This document shows, in pieces, positions 34,156 to 43,512 of a stretch of 64,000 nucleotides of DNA. Position 1 is the stretch's first letter. Each line of letters starts with the position of its first letter. Made by a program: the position numbers and the translations under genes. Source of the stretch: CAVSRC01 sp963782045 (GTDB lineage: Bacteria; Pseudomonadota; Alphaproteobacteria; Rhizobiales; Kaistiaceae); NCBI GenBank assembly GCA_963782045.1, contig CAWAIR010000037.1:930001-994000 (forward strand). The letters run 5' to 3'. The notes beneath the pieces are model-generated. The model made no database searches, had not been told where the DNA came from, and saw only the letters and a list, made by a program, of their open reading frames with translations.

Positions 34156-37100
34156 TTGAAGTTCACGCGGCTGCGTGTCCTCGGGTTCAAGTCGTTCGTC
34201 GAACCGACCGAATTCCCGATTGAGCCGGGACTGACCGGCGTTGTCGGGCCGAACGGCTGCGGCAAGTCCAATCTGGTCGAAGCGCTGCGCTGGGTGATGG
34301 GCGAAAGCTCGTACAAGGCGATGCGCGCCTCCGGCATGGACGACGTTATCTTCCAGGGCAGCGGCAATCGCCCGGCGCGCAACACTGCCGAGGTTTCGCT
34401 GGCGGTCGACAATGCCGACCACGTCGCCCCCGCCGCGCTCAACGATGCCGACGTGCTCGAAGTCACCCGCCGCATCGAGCGCGAGGCCGGCTCGATCTAC
34501 CGCATCAATGGCCGCGACGTGCGCGCCCGCGACGTGCAGCTCCTCTTCGCCGACGCCTCCACCGGCGCCCATTCGCCGGCGATCGTCGGCCAGGGCAAGA
34601 TCGGCGAGCTGATCGCCGCCAAGCCGGTCGACCGCCGCGCGCTGCTCGAGGAAGCCGCCGGCATCGCCGGCCTGCACAACCGCCGCCACGAGGCGGAGCT
34701 GCGCCTCAAGGGCGCCGAACAGAACCTCTCCCGCCTCGACGACGTCATCGGCGAGATCGAGCAGCAACTCGACGGCCTCAAGCGTCAGGCGCGCCAGGCG
34801 GTGCGCTACCGCAACCTGTCCGGCGAGATCCGCCGGGCGGAGGCGACCGTGCTGCATCTGCGCGCGGTCGCCGCCGGCGAGGCATTGGATGAGGCCGAGA
34901 CGGCGCTCGCCGCAGCGACCGCCGAGGCCAACGAGCGCGCCAGCCAGCAGGCGGAGGCCGCCACCGTTCAGGCGGTCGCCGCGGCGCGCCTGCCGGAGCT
35001 CCGCGACGCATCGGCCCGCGCCGCCGCCGCCGCCCAGCGCATCACGCTGGCGGCCGAAGCGCTCAATGCCGAGGAAGGGCGCATCAGGGCGCGGCTTGCC
35101 GAGCTCGACGGGCGCCTTGCCCAGCTTGCCGACGACATCGGGCGCGAGGAGCGCATGGTCGCTGACAACAGCGCCATCATCGCTCGCCTCGACGAGGAGG
35201 AGCGCGACCTCGAGGCGGCCAACGCCGCGATGAGCGAGCGCCAGGCGACCGCCGCCAGCCGCCGCCGCGCCGCCGAGACCGCGGTGGGTGAAAGCGAGAA
35301 GCGGCTCACCGAGCTGACCGGACAGCATGCCGATGTCGCCGCGCGGCGCGGCCAGTCCGAGCGCGCGGTGCGCGAGGCGAGCGAACGCGCCTCGAAACTC
35401 AGGGCCGAGATCGAAACGGTGCGCGCGGAGATCGCCGCGCTCGACGGCGCCGGCACGGCGAGCGCAGCGGTTGCCGAGCGGCGGCAGGCGGTGGAAGAGG
35501 CCGAGGCCGGTGCCCGCGACGCCGAGGCGGCCACCACCGTCGCCGATGAGCGTGTCGGCGCCGCGCGCGAGGCGCGCAGCCATGCGCGCGAGCAGCTCAC
35601 CGCCGCCGAACACGCGCTCGCCAAGCTGGAGACCGAGGCGGCGACGCTGTCCGCGATCCTCGCCGCGAACGCGCCGGACGGCCGCACGCCGGTGATCGAT
35701 GCGGTTACCGTCGATGGCGGCTACGAGGCGGCGCTGGGCGCCGCCTTCGGCGACGATCTCGACGCCGCCACCGACGAGGATGCGCCCGCCCGCTGGCGCC
35801 AGATCGACGCCACCGCCGACGATGGCGCCCTGCCGGGGGGCATCGAATCGCTCGCTGCCCATGTGCGCGCGCCGGCGGTGCTTCAGCGCCGGCTGGCGCT
35901 CACCGGCCTCGTCGACCGTGCCGACGGCGCCCGCCTGCAATCCGAGCTCAGGCCCGGCCAGCGTCTGGTCAGCCGGGAAGGCGACCTGTGGCGCTGGGAC
36001 GGCTATGTCGCCGCCGCCGATGCGCCGCGCGCCGCCGCCCAGCGCCTGGCCAGCCGCAACCGCCTGGCCGAACTGGAGGCCGAGACGGTGCCCGCCCGGC
36101 AAACCGTCGAAGCCGGGCGGCAGGCGCTGGATGAGGCCGAGAGCGCGTTGCGCGGGGCTGCCGAGGCCGAGCGGCAGGCGCGCGAAGCCTCCCGCGGCGC
36201 CCGCGCGGCGCTCGATGGCACCCGCCGGGCGCTGGCCGAGGCCGAGCGCGAGGAAAGCCGCATCGCCGCCAAGCGCAGCGGCCTCGACGAGGCGCTCGCC
36301 CGGCTGACCGCAAGCCTCGCCGAAACCGAGGCCGCCGGGGCCGAGGCGCAAGCCGACCTCGCCGGCGCCGCCGATCCGGAAGTACTGGCCGCGGCGCTCG
36401 CCAGCGAGCGCCAGCGCGTCAACGAAGACCGCACGGTGCTTGCCGAAGCGCGCGCCGCGGTCGAGACGCTGACGCGCGAGGCCGACATGCGCTCAGGCCG
36501 TCTGGCGGCGATCGCGGTCGAGCGGCAGAACTGGAACGAGCGGGCGGCCAACGCCCAGAACCAGATCGCCACCCTCACCCAGCGCCGCAGCGAAACCGAA
36601 TCGGAGAAGGAGACGCTCGCCGCCGAGCCGGCGCGCATCGAGGAGAAGCGCAAGGCCCTCCTGTCGGAGGCCTCGGCCGCCGAGAAGGCCCGCGCCGAGG
36701 CCTCCGACGCGCTCGCCGCCGGTGAGGCGGTGGTGGCGGAAGCTGACGGCGTCGCGCGCAAGACGCTGGAAGCCCTGTCGGAGGCGCGCGAGCAACGCGG
36801 CCGCGCCGAGGAGCGCGTGGTCGCGGCCCGCGAGCGCGTCGTCGAAATCGCCGAACGCATTTCCGAGGCGCTCAACTGCGCACCGGCAGAGGTCTTCGCC
36901 GAGACCGGCCTCAAGCCGGAGGCGCCGCTCCCCGAACTTGCCGACATAGAGGCGCGGCTGGAGCGCTACCGCGCCGAACGCGAGCGGCTGGGCGCGGTGA
37001 ACCTCAGGGCCGAGGCGGAGGCGGCGGAGCTCACCGAGCGGCGCGATGCGCTGACCGGCGAACGCGACGACCTGATCGCCGCGATCCACCGCCTGCGCCA

Positions 37101-37614
37101 GGGTATCTCCAGCCTCAACCGCGAGGGGCGCGAGCGGCTGATGGTCGCCTTCGACACGGTGAATGCCCACTTCCAGCGCCTGTTCACCCACCTCTTCGGC
37201 GGCGGCACGGCCGAGCTTCAGCTCACCGATTCGGACGATCCGTTGGAGGCGGGCCTCGAGATCGTCGCGCGGCCGCCGGGCAAGAAGCCGCAGATCATGA
37301 CGCTGCTCTCCGGCGGCGAGCAGGCGCTCACCGCGCTGTCGCTGATCTTCGCCGTCTTCCTCACCAACCCGGCGCCGATCTGCGTGCTCGACGAGGTGGA
37401 CGCGCCGCTCGACGACGCCAACGTCGTGCGCTTCTGCAACCTGCTGGAAGAGATGGCGCGCTCGACCGACACGCGCTTCATCACCGTCACCCACAATCCG
37501 ATCACCATGGCGCGCATGAACCGGCTGTTCGGCGTCACCATGGCCGAGCGCGGCGTCTCGCAGCTCGTCTCCGTCGACCTGGAGACGGCGGAAAGCTACC
37601 GCGAGGCGGGATAG
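34156..37614 (+). CDS. smc: Chromosome segregation protein SMC
   Basis: A 1152-aa SMC ATPase. It starts MKFTRLRVLGFKSF, with Walker A GPNGCGKSNLVEA near residue 33. Two long coiled coils flank a hinge around residues 515-640. The C-terminal head has the signature LLSGGEQALTALS and Walker B ICVLDEVDAPLDD. It compacts and segregates chromosomes. TTG 34156 is chosen: GGGGAG lies before it and it gives the family start; the upstream open frame overlaps the DsbA gene. Confidence 0.97.
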   Translation: MKFTRLRVLGFKSFVEPTEFPIEPGLTGVVGPNGCGKSNLVEALRWVMGESSYKAMRASGMDDVIFQGSGNRPARNTAEVSLAVDNADHVAPAALNDADVLEVTRRIEREAGSIYRINGRDVRARDVQLLFADASTGAHSPAIVGQGKIGELIAAKPVDRRALLEEAAGIAGLHNRRHEAELRLKGAEQNLSRLDDVIGEIEQQLDGLKRQARQAVRYRNLSGEIRRAEATVLHLRAVAAGEALDEAETALAAATAEANERASQQAEAATVQAVAAARLPELRDASARAAAAAQRITLAAEALNAEEGRIRARLAELDGRLAQLADDIGREERMVADNSAIIARLDEEERDLEAANAAMSERQATAASRRRAAETAVGESEKRLTELTGQHADVAARRGQSERAVREASERASKLRAEIETVRAEIAALDGAGTASAAVAERRQAVEEAEAGARDAEAATTVADERVGAAREARSHAREQLTAAEHALAKLETEAATLSAILAANAPDGRTPVIDAVTVDGGYEAALGAAFGDDLDAATDEDAPARWRQIDATADDGALPGGIESLAAHVRAPAVLQRRLALTGLVDRADGARLQSELRPGQRLVSREGDLWRWDGYVAAADAPRAAAQRLASRNRLAELEAETVPARQTVEAGRQALDEAESALRGAAEAERQAREASRGARAALDGTRRALAEAEREESRIAAKRSGLDEALARLTASLAETEAAGAEAQADLAGAADPEVLAAALASERQRVNEDRTVLAEARAAVETLTREADMRSGRLAAIAVERQNWNERAANAQNQIATLTQRRSETESEKETLAAEPARIEEKRKALLSEASAAEKARAEASDALAAGEAVVAEADGVARKTLEALSEAREQRGRAEERVVAARERVVEIAERISEALNCAPAEVFAETGLKPEAPLPELADIEARLERYRAERERLGAVNLRAEAEAAELTERRDALTGERDDLIAAIHRLRQGISSLNREGRERLMVAFDTVNAHFQRLFTHLFGGGTAELQLTDSDDPLEAGLEIVARPPGKKPQIMTLLSGGEQALTALSLIFAVFLTNPAPICVLDEVDAPLDDANVVRFCNLLEEMARSTDTRFITVTHNPITMARMNRLFGVTMAERGVSQLVSVDLETAESYREAG

Positions 37615-37621
37615 GCCCGGC

Positions 37622-38185
37622 CTACGGCGTCAGGCGTCCGACGATCTTGTCGCCGCCATCGAGCGTGCGACCGAAGAAGTCGATGTAGAGGACCTGCGGA
37701 ACGAAGCCGAGCTGCATGCGCCGCTCGACATAGACGCAGATCAGTCGCGCCGGCTTGCCGGCGATCGTCATCAGGGCCTGGACCGCGCCGTCCGCGGTCT
37801 GGTGAACCAGAACCGGGATGTTCGGATAGGCGTTGAGCCGGGCGACGTAGTCGCCGGGATAATCCTTGGCGGGGGCGAGCTGCACGCCGAAGGCGAGACT
37901 GCGCTGCATGAACGACAGCGCGCGCTTTCCGCCGCCGCCGCCACCCATGCGCCAGTAGACGTGGACCGGGTCGCCGGCGTCGATCGTGCCGTCCGCTTTC
38001 CGGTTCACGGCATAGACGACCGTGTCGATCTTGTCCGAAAGCTGGAGATAGAAGACCAGGTTCTCGTCTTGCGGCTCCAGATATCGAGGATCGTCGGAGC
38101 AAAAGGACTGATTTTCCGCCCGTGATGGAGCGGCGAAAGCCAGGACCAGGAGCCCCGCCAGCAAGAATTCGCGAAACGCAATCAT
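37622..38185 (-). CDS. Exported hypothetical protein, DUF4833-like
   Basis: A 187-aa protein with a signal peptide (FLLAGLLVLAFAAPSRA). The mature part contains VFYLQLSDKIDTVVYAVN, DPVHVYWRM, ALSFMQRSLAFGV and a Gly-run, a pattern that resembles DUF4833 proteins of unknown role. ATG 38185 was chosen at the signal peptide; the longer frame is non-coding. It converges on smc with 7 bp between stops. Confidence 0.65.
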   Translation of the reverse strand: MIAFREFLLAGLLVLAFAAPSRAENQSFCSDDPRYLEPQDENLVFYLQLSDKIDTVVYAVNRKADGTIDAGDPVHVYWRMGGGGGGKRALSFMQRSLAFGVQLAPAKDYPGDYVARLNAYPNIPVLVHQTADGAVQALMTIAGKPARLICVYVERRMQLGFVPQVLYIDFFGRTLDGGDKIVGRLTP

Positions 38186-38639
38186 GGGCACGGTCCTCGG
38201 CTTCGGGGACGTCACAGCAGGCCGACAGCCGCCAAGTCGTCCACAGCCAAACCAATAGCTACGGCCCCACGCGCAGGATCGCCATGTTGCCAGCGCCAAT
38301 TGCCGATGTCGAGCCGGTTGCGTGGGACCGGTCATCGACCGGCGCGGCCACTCATTCTCCTCCGTCATCCCCCGGCGCGGCGAAGCCGAGACCGGGGATC
38401 GCCCTCCGCAAATCGCAGCACCCCGCCTGCCGAAGCCGATCCTCCGCTTTCGCGGAGGATGACGAAGAACGGAAGCCCGTGTCCCGCATGGAGCGGAGCT
38501 CAAGGCGGGGGCTTTCTCGCCCCGGATTTCGCTCGCGCTCCATCAGGCCTCTGCGGAGTATGAACGGAGCATGTGGCCCTTGCATTTGCAGCGCGCCTGC
38601 GCCATGTGCACGGCAAAGCAAGCGCGACAGGAGAGACCG
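38186..38639. other. Intergenic region with repeats, no convincing gene
   Basis: About 450 bp between the DUF4833-like gene and the ABC-F leader frame. It contains the palindromic repeat at 38363-38464 and, near 38516-38545, a fragment of the GTAGCCCGG-type repeat. Open frames on the minus strand here include a Cys-rich one, but they follow composition only. Confidence 0.55.
38363..38464. repeat. Intergenic palindromic repeat (CGTCATCC type)
   Basis: Ends CGTCATCC and GGATGACG form an inverted repeat about 100 bp apart. Inside are two GC-rich sub-hairpins, including CCTCCGC-TTTC-GCGGAGG. This resembles dispersed intergenic elements of alphaproteobacteria; only one copy is present in this window. 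Confidence 0.45.
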
Positions 38640-38750
38640 ATGAAGCAGACCGCGACGAACTTTCTCGCCCGTGTCCCTTCGTTCGTCCCGGTTTCTCTCC
38701 ATGCCCTCACCCATTGTCGCACTTCACGGCGTCGCCCTGGCAACGCCTGA
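38640..38750 (+). CDS. Leader ORF candidate ahead of the ABC-F gene (36 aa)
   Basis: A frame starting MKQTATNFLARVPS has a strong AGGAGAG site five bases before its ATG. It runs 50 bp into the ABC-F gene in another frame. The ABC-F start at 38701 itself has no ribosome site. Such leaders regulate some ABC-F genes, but this could be chance. Confidence 0.35.
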   Translation: MKQTATNFLARVPSFVPVSLHALTHCRTSRRRPGNA

Positions 38751-40303
38751 CGGCCAACCACTTCTCGAAAACCTCGATCTCGTCTTCGGCGCCGACCGCA
38801 GCGGCCTCGTCGGCCGCAACGGCATCGGCAAGTCGACGCTGCTTCGCGTGATCGCCGGCACGGCGGAACCCGCCGCCGGTTCGGTCGAACGGGCGGGGTC
38901 CGTCGCGCTGCTGCGCCAGACCGTCCAGCCCGCCGCAGGCGACACGCTCGCCGACCTCATCGGCATCCGCGCAGGCCTCGCCCGTCTGCGCCGTCTCGCA
39001 GCCGGCAAGGGCTCGGTTGCCGACGCGGCGGAAGCCGACTGGACGCTCGAGGTGCGGCTCGAAGCCGCGCTCACCGAGGTCGGCCTCGCCGGCGTGGCAA
39101 GCGACCGGCCGCTGGCAACGCTCTCCGGCGGCGAGCGCACGCGCGCCGCCCTTGCTGCGCTGATCATCGCCGAGCCGGACCTGATCCTGCTCGACGAGCC
39201 GACCAACAATCTCGACGCTGACGGGCGCGCGGCAATCGCCGGCCTGCTTGGCCGTTGGAAGAAGGGCGCCGTGGTGGTCAGCCACGACCGCGCCCTGCTC
39301 CGCCCGCTCGACCGCATCGTCGAGCTCTCCGACCTCGGCGCCCGCGTCTATGGCGGCGGCTACGATCTTTATGCCGCGCGCAAGGCCGAAGAGCGGGCGG
39401 CGGCGGAACGCGACCTCACCGTGGCCAGGCGCGGGGTCGTGGCGGTCGAGCGGCGCATCCAGGCGGCGCGGGAGAAGAAGGCGCGGAGCGAGGCGGCGGG
39501 CAAGCGCAGCCGCGCCAAGGGCGACGCTCCCAAGATGCTGCTCGACGCCGAGCGGGAGCGCAGCCAGAAGACCGCTGGCGGCGCCAGCGCGCTGGCCGAG
39601 CGGCAGCGTGCCACGGCGGCCGGGGCGCTGTCGGAGGCCGAGGCCGCGGTCGAGCGCATCCGCCGCCTGTCGGTGCGGCTGCCCTCAACCGGCCTGCCGG
39701 CGGGGCGCACCGTGCTCGCCTTCGAGCGGGTCGGCTTCGCTCATCGCGGCAGCGCACCGCTCTTCCGCGGCGTCGATTTCGTCATGGCCGGCCCGGAACG
39801 GGTGGCGCTGACCGGGCCGAACGGCACCGGCAAGTCCACCTTCCTGAGGCTCGCCAGCGGCGCGGCAGAGCCCATCGCCGGCCGGGTGCTGCGGCCGGCC
39901 GCCTCGGTCGTGCTCGACCAGAGCGTCGCGCTGCTTGATCCGGCGGGCACCATCCTCGACAACTTCCGCCGGCTCGACCCGGCGGCGACGCAGAACCAGG
40001 CGCATGCGGCGCTTGCCCGCTTCCTCTTCCGCAACGTCGACGCGCTCAAGCCGATCGACGCGCTGTCAGGTGGGGAAATGCTCCGCGCCGGGCTTGCCTG
40101 CACGCTCGGCGGCAGCCACCCTCCCGAGCTTCTCATGCTCGACGAACCGACCAACCATCTCGATCTCGATTTCGATCGCGGCCATCGAGGCGGCGCTTGC
40201 CGACTTCGACGGCGCCCTGCTGGTCGCCAGCCACGACGAGGATTTTCTGGCGGCCATCGGGATTGACCGGCGGCTGACCTTTCCGCTCGCGGGTGCGCCA
40301 TGA
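38701..40303 (+). CDS. ABC-F family ATPase, frameshifted near the C terminus
   Basis: A duplicated ATPase without membrane segments, about 533 aa once corrected. The first domain has GRNGIGKSTLLRV, LSGGERTRAAL and LILLDEPTNNLD. The linker is basic and helical (REKKARSEAAGKRSRAKG), and the second domain has GPNGTGKSTFLRLA, LSGGEMLRAGLAC and LLMLDEPTNHLDLD. ABC-F proteins act on ribosomes or translation. Right after the second Walker B the frame breaks at 40170-40172; dropping one T restores AAIEAALADFDGALLVASHDEDF to the stop overlapping mutY. The restored site reads GATTC, a GANTC target. Confidence 0.88.
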
Positions 40304-41388
40304 CGACGGCCGCCATGTTGCTAGCCTGGTACGATCGCCATGCGCGCAAGCTCCCCTGGCGCGTCGGACCGAGGGAGCGAGCACGCGGGGTGACACCCGA
40401 CCCGTACCGCGTGTGGCTGTCGGAGATTATGCTGCAGCAGACCACGGTCGCGGCGGTGAAACCCTATTTCGATACCTTCATCGCGCGCTGGGGGGACGTG
40501 GCGGCGCTCGCCGCCGCGCCGCGCGAGGAGGTGATGAAGGCCTGGGCGGGCCTCGGCTATTACGCCCGCGCCCGCAATCTCCACGTCTGCGCACAAACCG
40601 TCGCGCGCGACCACGGCGGCCGCTTCCCCGAGACGGCGGCCGGATTGAAGGCGCTGCCCGGCATCGGCGACTACACCGCGGCGGCGATCGCGGCGATCGC
40701 CTTCGACGAACGGATAGCGGTGGTCGACGGCAACATCGAGCGGGTGATCGCGCGACTGTTCGCCATCGACACGCCGCTGCCGGCCGCCAAGAAGGACATC
40801 CGCGCCCGCCAGCAGGAGATGACGCCGCGAGAACGCGCCGGCGACTATGCTCAGGCGATGATGGATCTCGGTGCCGCGCTGTGCACGCCGAAGAAGCCCG
40901 CCTGCGCGCTCTGCCCGCTCTCTGCGGATTGCGTCGCTCATGCCCGCGGCGACGAGGAAGCCTATCCGGTGAAGGCCGAGAAAGCCGTTCGCCCGCCCCG
41001 CCACGGCCTCGCTTTCGTGGCAATCCGCGAGGACGGCGCCGTGCTGCTGAGACGGCGGCCTGACAAGGGATTGTTAGGCGGCATGGCGGAAGTCCCCGGA
41101 GGCGATTGGGTGAATCAGCCCCGCGACTTGGACCCTGGGGCTCACATGCCGATTCAGGCGGACTGGCGGCCGGTGACCGGCACCGTGGTGCACGTTTTCA
41201 CGCATTTCAGGCTGGAACTGAACGTGTATTGCGCCCGGGCCGGCGCGATGGAACAAGCGCCGCCGGGCTGCTGGTGGGCGCCGGCGGAGACGCTCGCCGG
41301 CGAGGCGCTGCCGAGCGTGATGAAGAAGGTCATCGAAGCGGCGCTGCCGGGAGCGACACGACGGAAGAGCAGGGAACGGACGGCGTGA
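40300..41388 (+). CDS. mutY: A/G-specific adenine glycosylase
   Basis: A 362-aa base-excision repair enzyme that removes A opposite 8-oxoG. The catalytic Glu lies in EIMLQQTTV, the helix-hairpin-helix is LPGIGDYTAAAIAAIAF, and the catalytic Asp is in VVDGN. The [4Fe-4S] motif is C-x6-C-x2-C-x5-C (CTPKKPACALCPLSADC). A C-terminal Nudix-like domain for 8-oxoG recognition follows. The ATG overlaps the ABC-F stop. Confidence 0.97.
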   Translation: MTTAAMLLAWYDRHARKLPWRVGPRERARGVTPDPYRVWLSEIMLQQTTVAAVKPYFDTFIARWGDVAALAAAPREEVMKAWAGLGYYARARNLHVCAQTVARDHGGRFPETAAGLKALPGIGDYTAAAIAAIAFDERIAVVDGNIERVIARLFAIDTPLPAAKKDIRARQQEMTPRERAGDYAQAMMDLGAALCTPKKPACALCPLSADCVAHARGDEEAYPVKAEKAVRPPRHGLAFVAIREDGAVLLRRRPDKGLLGGMAEVPGGDWVNQPRDLDPGAHMPIQADWRPVTGTVVHVFTHFRLELNVYCARAGAMEQAPPGCWWAPAETLAGEALPSVMKKVIEAALPGATRRKSRERTA

Positions 41389-42002
41389 CGGACATTCGGC
41401 ATATCGTCTTCGACATCGGCATGGTGCTCATCGAGTGGGACCCGGAAATCCCCTACCGGCGGCTCATTCCCGACGCGGAGGCGCGGCGCCATTTCCTCAC
41501 CCACATCTGCACCCACGAATGGAACATCGAGCAGGACCGAGGCCGCACCTGGCGCGAGGCGGAAGACCTGCTCATCGCCAAGCATCCCGAGCACGAGGGG
41601 CTGATCCGCGCCTTCCGCCAGCACTGGGCCGAGATGGTGCCGCGCGCCTATCCCGACACGCTGGCGATCCGCGATGCGCTGCTGGCGCAAGGCCGCGACG
41701 TGACCGCGCTCACCAATTTCGCCGCCGACACCTTCGACGAGGCCAAGGTCAAGTTTCCCTTCCTCAACCAGTTCCGCGGCATCACGGTCTCGGCCGACAT
41801 CGGCCTGATGAAGCCGGAGCTTGCCATCTACCGGCACCACGAGAAGAGCTTCGATCTCGATCCTGGGGCGACCCTCTTCTTCGACGACAACGCCGCCAAC
41901 GTCGAAGGCGCGCGGGCGGCCGGCTGGAACGCCGAGCAGTTCGTCGGTGCCGAGCGGATGCGCGCCGATCTCGCCCGCCACGGCATCGTGCTGGACCGGT
42001 AG
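41385..42002 (+). CDS. HAD-IA family hydrolase
   Basis: A 205-aa haloacid-dehalogenase-fold protein. Motif I is VFDIGMVLIEWD, motif II is ALTNF, and motif IV is FFDDNAANVEGARAAGW. It resembles YihX-type sugar phosphatases; substrate unknown. The GTG start overlaps the mutY stop (GTGA), so the genes are coupled. Confidence 0.88.
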   Translation: MTDIRHIVFDIGMVLIEWDPEIPYRRLIPDAEARRHFLTHICTHEWNIEQDRGRTWREAEDLLIAKHPEHEGLIRAFRQHWAEMVPRAYPDTLAIRDALLAQGRDVTALTNFAADTFDEAKVKFPFLNQFRGITVSADIGLMKPELAIYRHHEKSFDLDPGATLFFDDNAANVEGARAAGWNAEQFVGAERMRADLARHGIVLDR

Positions 42003-42070
42003 CCCGCCGCTTCCCCGGCGACCGGCGCGGATGTAGGGTGGCAGCCTGGTTCGTGCTGGGCAGACATGTC

Positions 42071-42535
42071 ATGGGCGAATTCAGGAACATGCCGGCGCTG
42101 ATCTATGCGGCCGTGCGCCACATCGGTCCTTATACAAGCGTCAGCACGGCCTTCGAGCGCATCGTTGGCTGGGCCAGGAAGAGCGGTCTGATACGGCCGC
42201 AGACCAAGGTGATCGGCCTCGCCTGGGACAAGCCGTTTGCGGTGCCGGCCGGGAAGCTGCGCTACGACGCGGCGGTGACGATCGACCGCAGGGTCGAAGT
42301 CCCGAGTGACATCCACATTGCCGCACTGCCCGCCATGACATGGTTCATGACGACCCATCGGGGCGGCTACGGGTCAATCGCCGACAGCTTCATGAAGCTC
42401 GGCTCGGAAATGGGCCAGCGTGATGACGTGGTCCATGTGCCCCTCTGCTCGCTGGAAATCTATCTCAACGGTCCGGGCACGCCGGAGGCGGATCTGAGGA
42501 CCGAGATCGGTCTTCCGGTGGTGCGGCTCAGCTAA
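42071..42535 (+). CDS. GyrI-like / AraC effector-binding domain protein
   Basis: A 154-aa single-domain protein with VRHIGPYTSVSTAFERIVGWARK and a C-terminal CSLEIYLNGP block, typical of the SOUL/GyrI-like small-molecule binding fold. No DNA-binding domain is present. It may bind a ligand or act as an inhibitor such as GyrI; target unknown. ATG 42071 fits the domain; GTG codons just upstream are possible. It overlaps the PHP gene by 8 bp at its 3' end. Confidence 0.8.
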   Translation: MGEFRNMPALIYAAVRHIGPYTSVSTAFERIVGWARKSGLIRPQTKVIGLAWDKPFAVPAGKLRYDAAVTIDRRVEVPSDIHIAALPAMTWFMTTHRGGYGSIADSFMKLGSEMGQRDDVVHVPLCSLEIYLNGPGTPEADLRTEIGLPVVRLS

Positions 42536-43427
42536 GCCAGACCGGGTTGGACCACGCCACGCGGCCGGCGGCGTCGGTGACCACCAGGCGGAACCAGTCG
42601 CCGGCGAAGCGTTCCAGCGGCAGGCTCGCTCGGGTCAACTGCCGGCCGGCGATGTTGACGGCCCGGCTGCCGCGCCCGACGACCGCGACGTTCACCGCCG
42701 GCGAGCATTCGACATGGGCCTCGCCGCCTTCGACGGCGAAGGCATGGATGAGCGGGCCCTGGCTCGCATAGAAGTCGCCGGCCTTCATGGCGGCAGTGAG
42801 CGCCTCCGGCTCGTTGGCTTCCGCCTTCACCATCATCCAGCCGCCGAAGCCGTCATCGACCTTGAAGTGAGCATCGTCGGCGGCATAGGCGGTCAGGCGA
42901 TGGCCCTCGTTGACGAGCAGGTCGAGCAGATAGGTGCCGTCGGGCCGGGCGGTCTCCACGGCGCAGCCGTGGTTGTAAATCTCGACCGCATGGGCGTGAG
43001 CGGCCATGGCGCGGCCGTCCTCGGCCGTCAGCCCCGACCATTGCGGATGGGCGATGCCGACGAAGGCACCAGCGGCCATGGCCCGTGCCGCCAGTTCGAC
43101 GCCGGTCTCCTTCTCCCCGGTGCGCTCGAAATCTTCCGGCAGGCCGGCGGCCAGCACGTGCCAGATCTCGCCATGGCTGTTGGCCGGCGCATGGATCTCG
43201 GCGCCGAGGATGGTGGTGAAGCTGTTGGTACGGAACGGCCGCGTATCGGCGATCGGGAACCCGTAGGCCGGCACGAAGTGATCGGACAGGCAGAGGAAAT
43301 CGTAGCCGGCGTCGCGGTAGAGCCGACAGACCACCTCCGGCGCCAGCGCACCGTCGGACAGCGTCGAATGGGTATGGATGTTGCCCCGCCAGAAGCGGCC
43401 GGGGGCGGCGAATGCATGCGTGCCCAT
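42528..43427 (-). CDS. PHP-domain metal-dependent hydrolase (CehA/McbA-like)
   Basis: A 299-aa protein with the PHP metal ligands: GNIHTHSTLSDG near residue 17-28, CLSDHFV, a central EIHAP region, GIAHPQW and a final AADDAH. The family hydrolyses phosphoesters or related bonds; substrate unknown. ATG 43427 is chosen near the domain start. Convergent with the GyrI-like gene. Confidence 0.85.
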   Translation of the reverse strand: MGTHAFAAPGRFWRGNIHTHSTLSDGALAPEVVCRLYRDAGYDFLCLSDHFVPAYGFPIADTRPFRTNSFTTILGAEIHAPANSHGEIWHVLAAGLPEDFERTGEKETGVELAARAMAAGAFVGIAHPQWSGLTAEDGRAMAAHAHAVEIYNHGCAVETARPDGTYLLDLLVNEGHRLTAYAADDAHFKVDDGFGGWMMVKAEANEPEALTAAMKAGDFYASQGPLIHAFAVEGGEAHVECSPAVNVAVVGRGSRAVNIAGRQLTRASLPLERFAGDWFRLVVTDAAGRVAWSNPVWLS

Positions 43428-43512
43428 GGGCGTCACTTGTCGTCGATGTCGAAGACACGACGATGACAACGGCAGGCCGGCTCAGGTCAAGAGGCGCGCG
43501 GCCGGCCCCGGC

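Noticed and set aside
34057..36351. 764-aa frame opposite smc
   Set aside because: Follows the coiled-coil codon pattern of smc on the other strand; no motif.
38543..38761. Cys-rich 72-aa minus-strand ORF
   Set aside because: It covers the start of ABC-F and a repeat fragment, has no ribosome site and no recognisable family.
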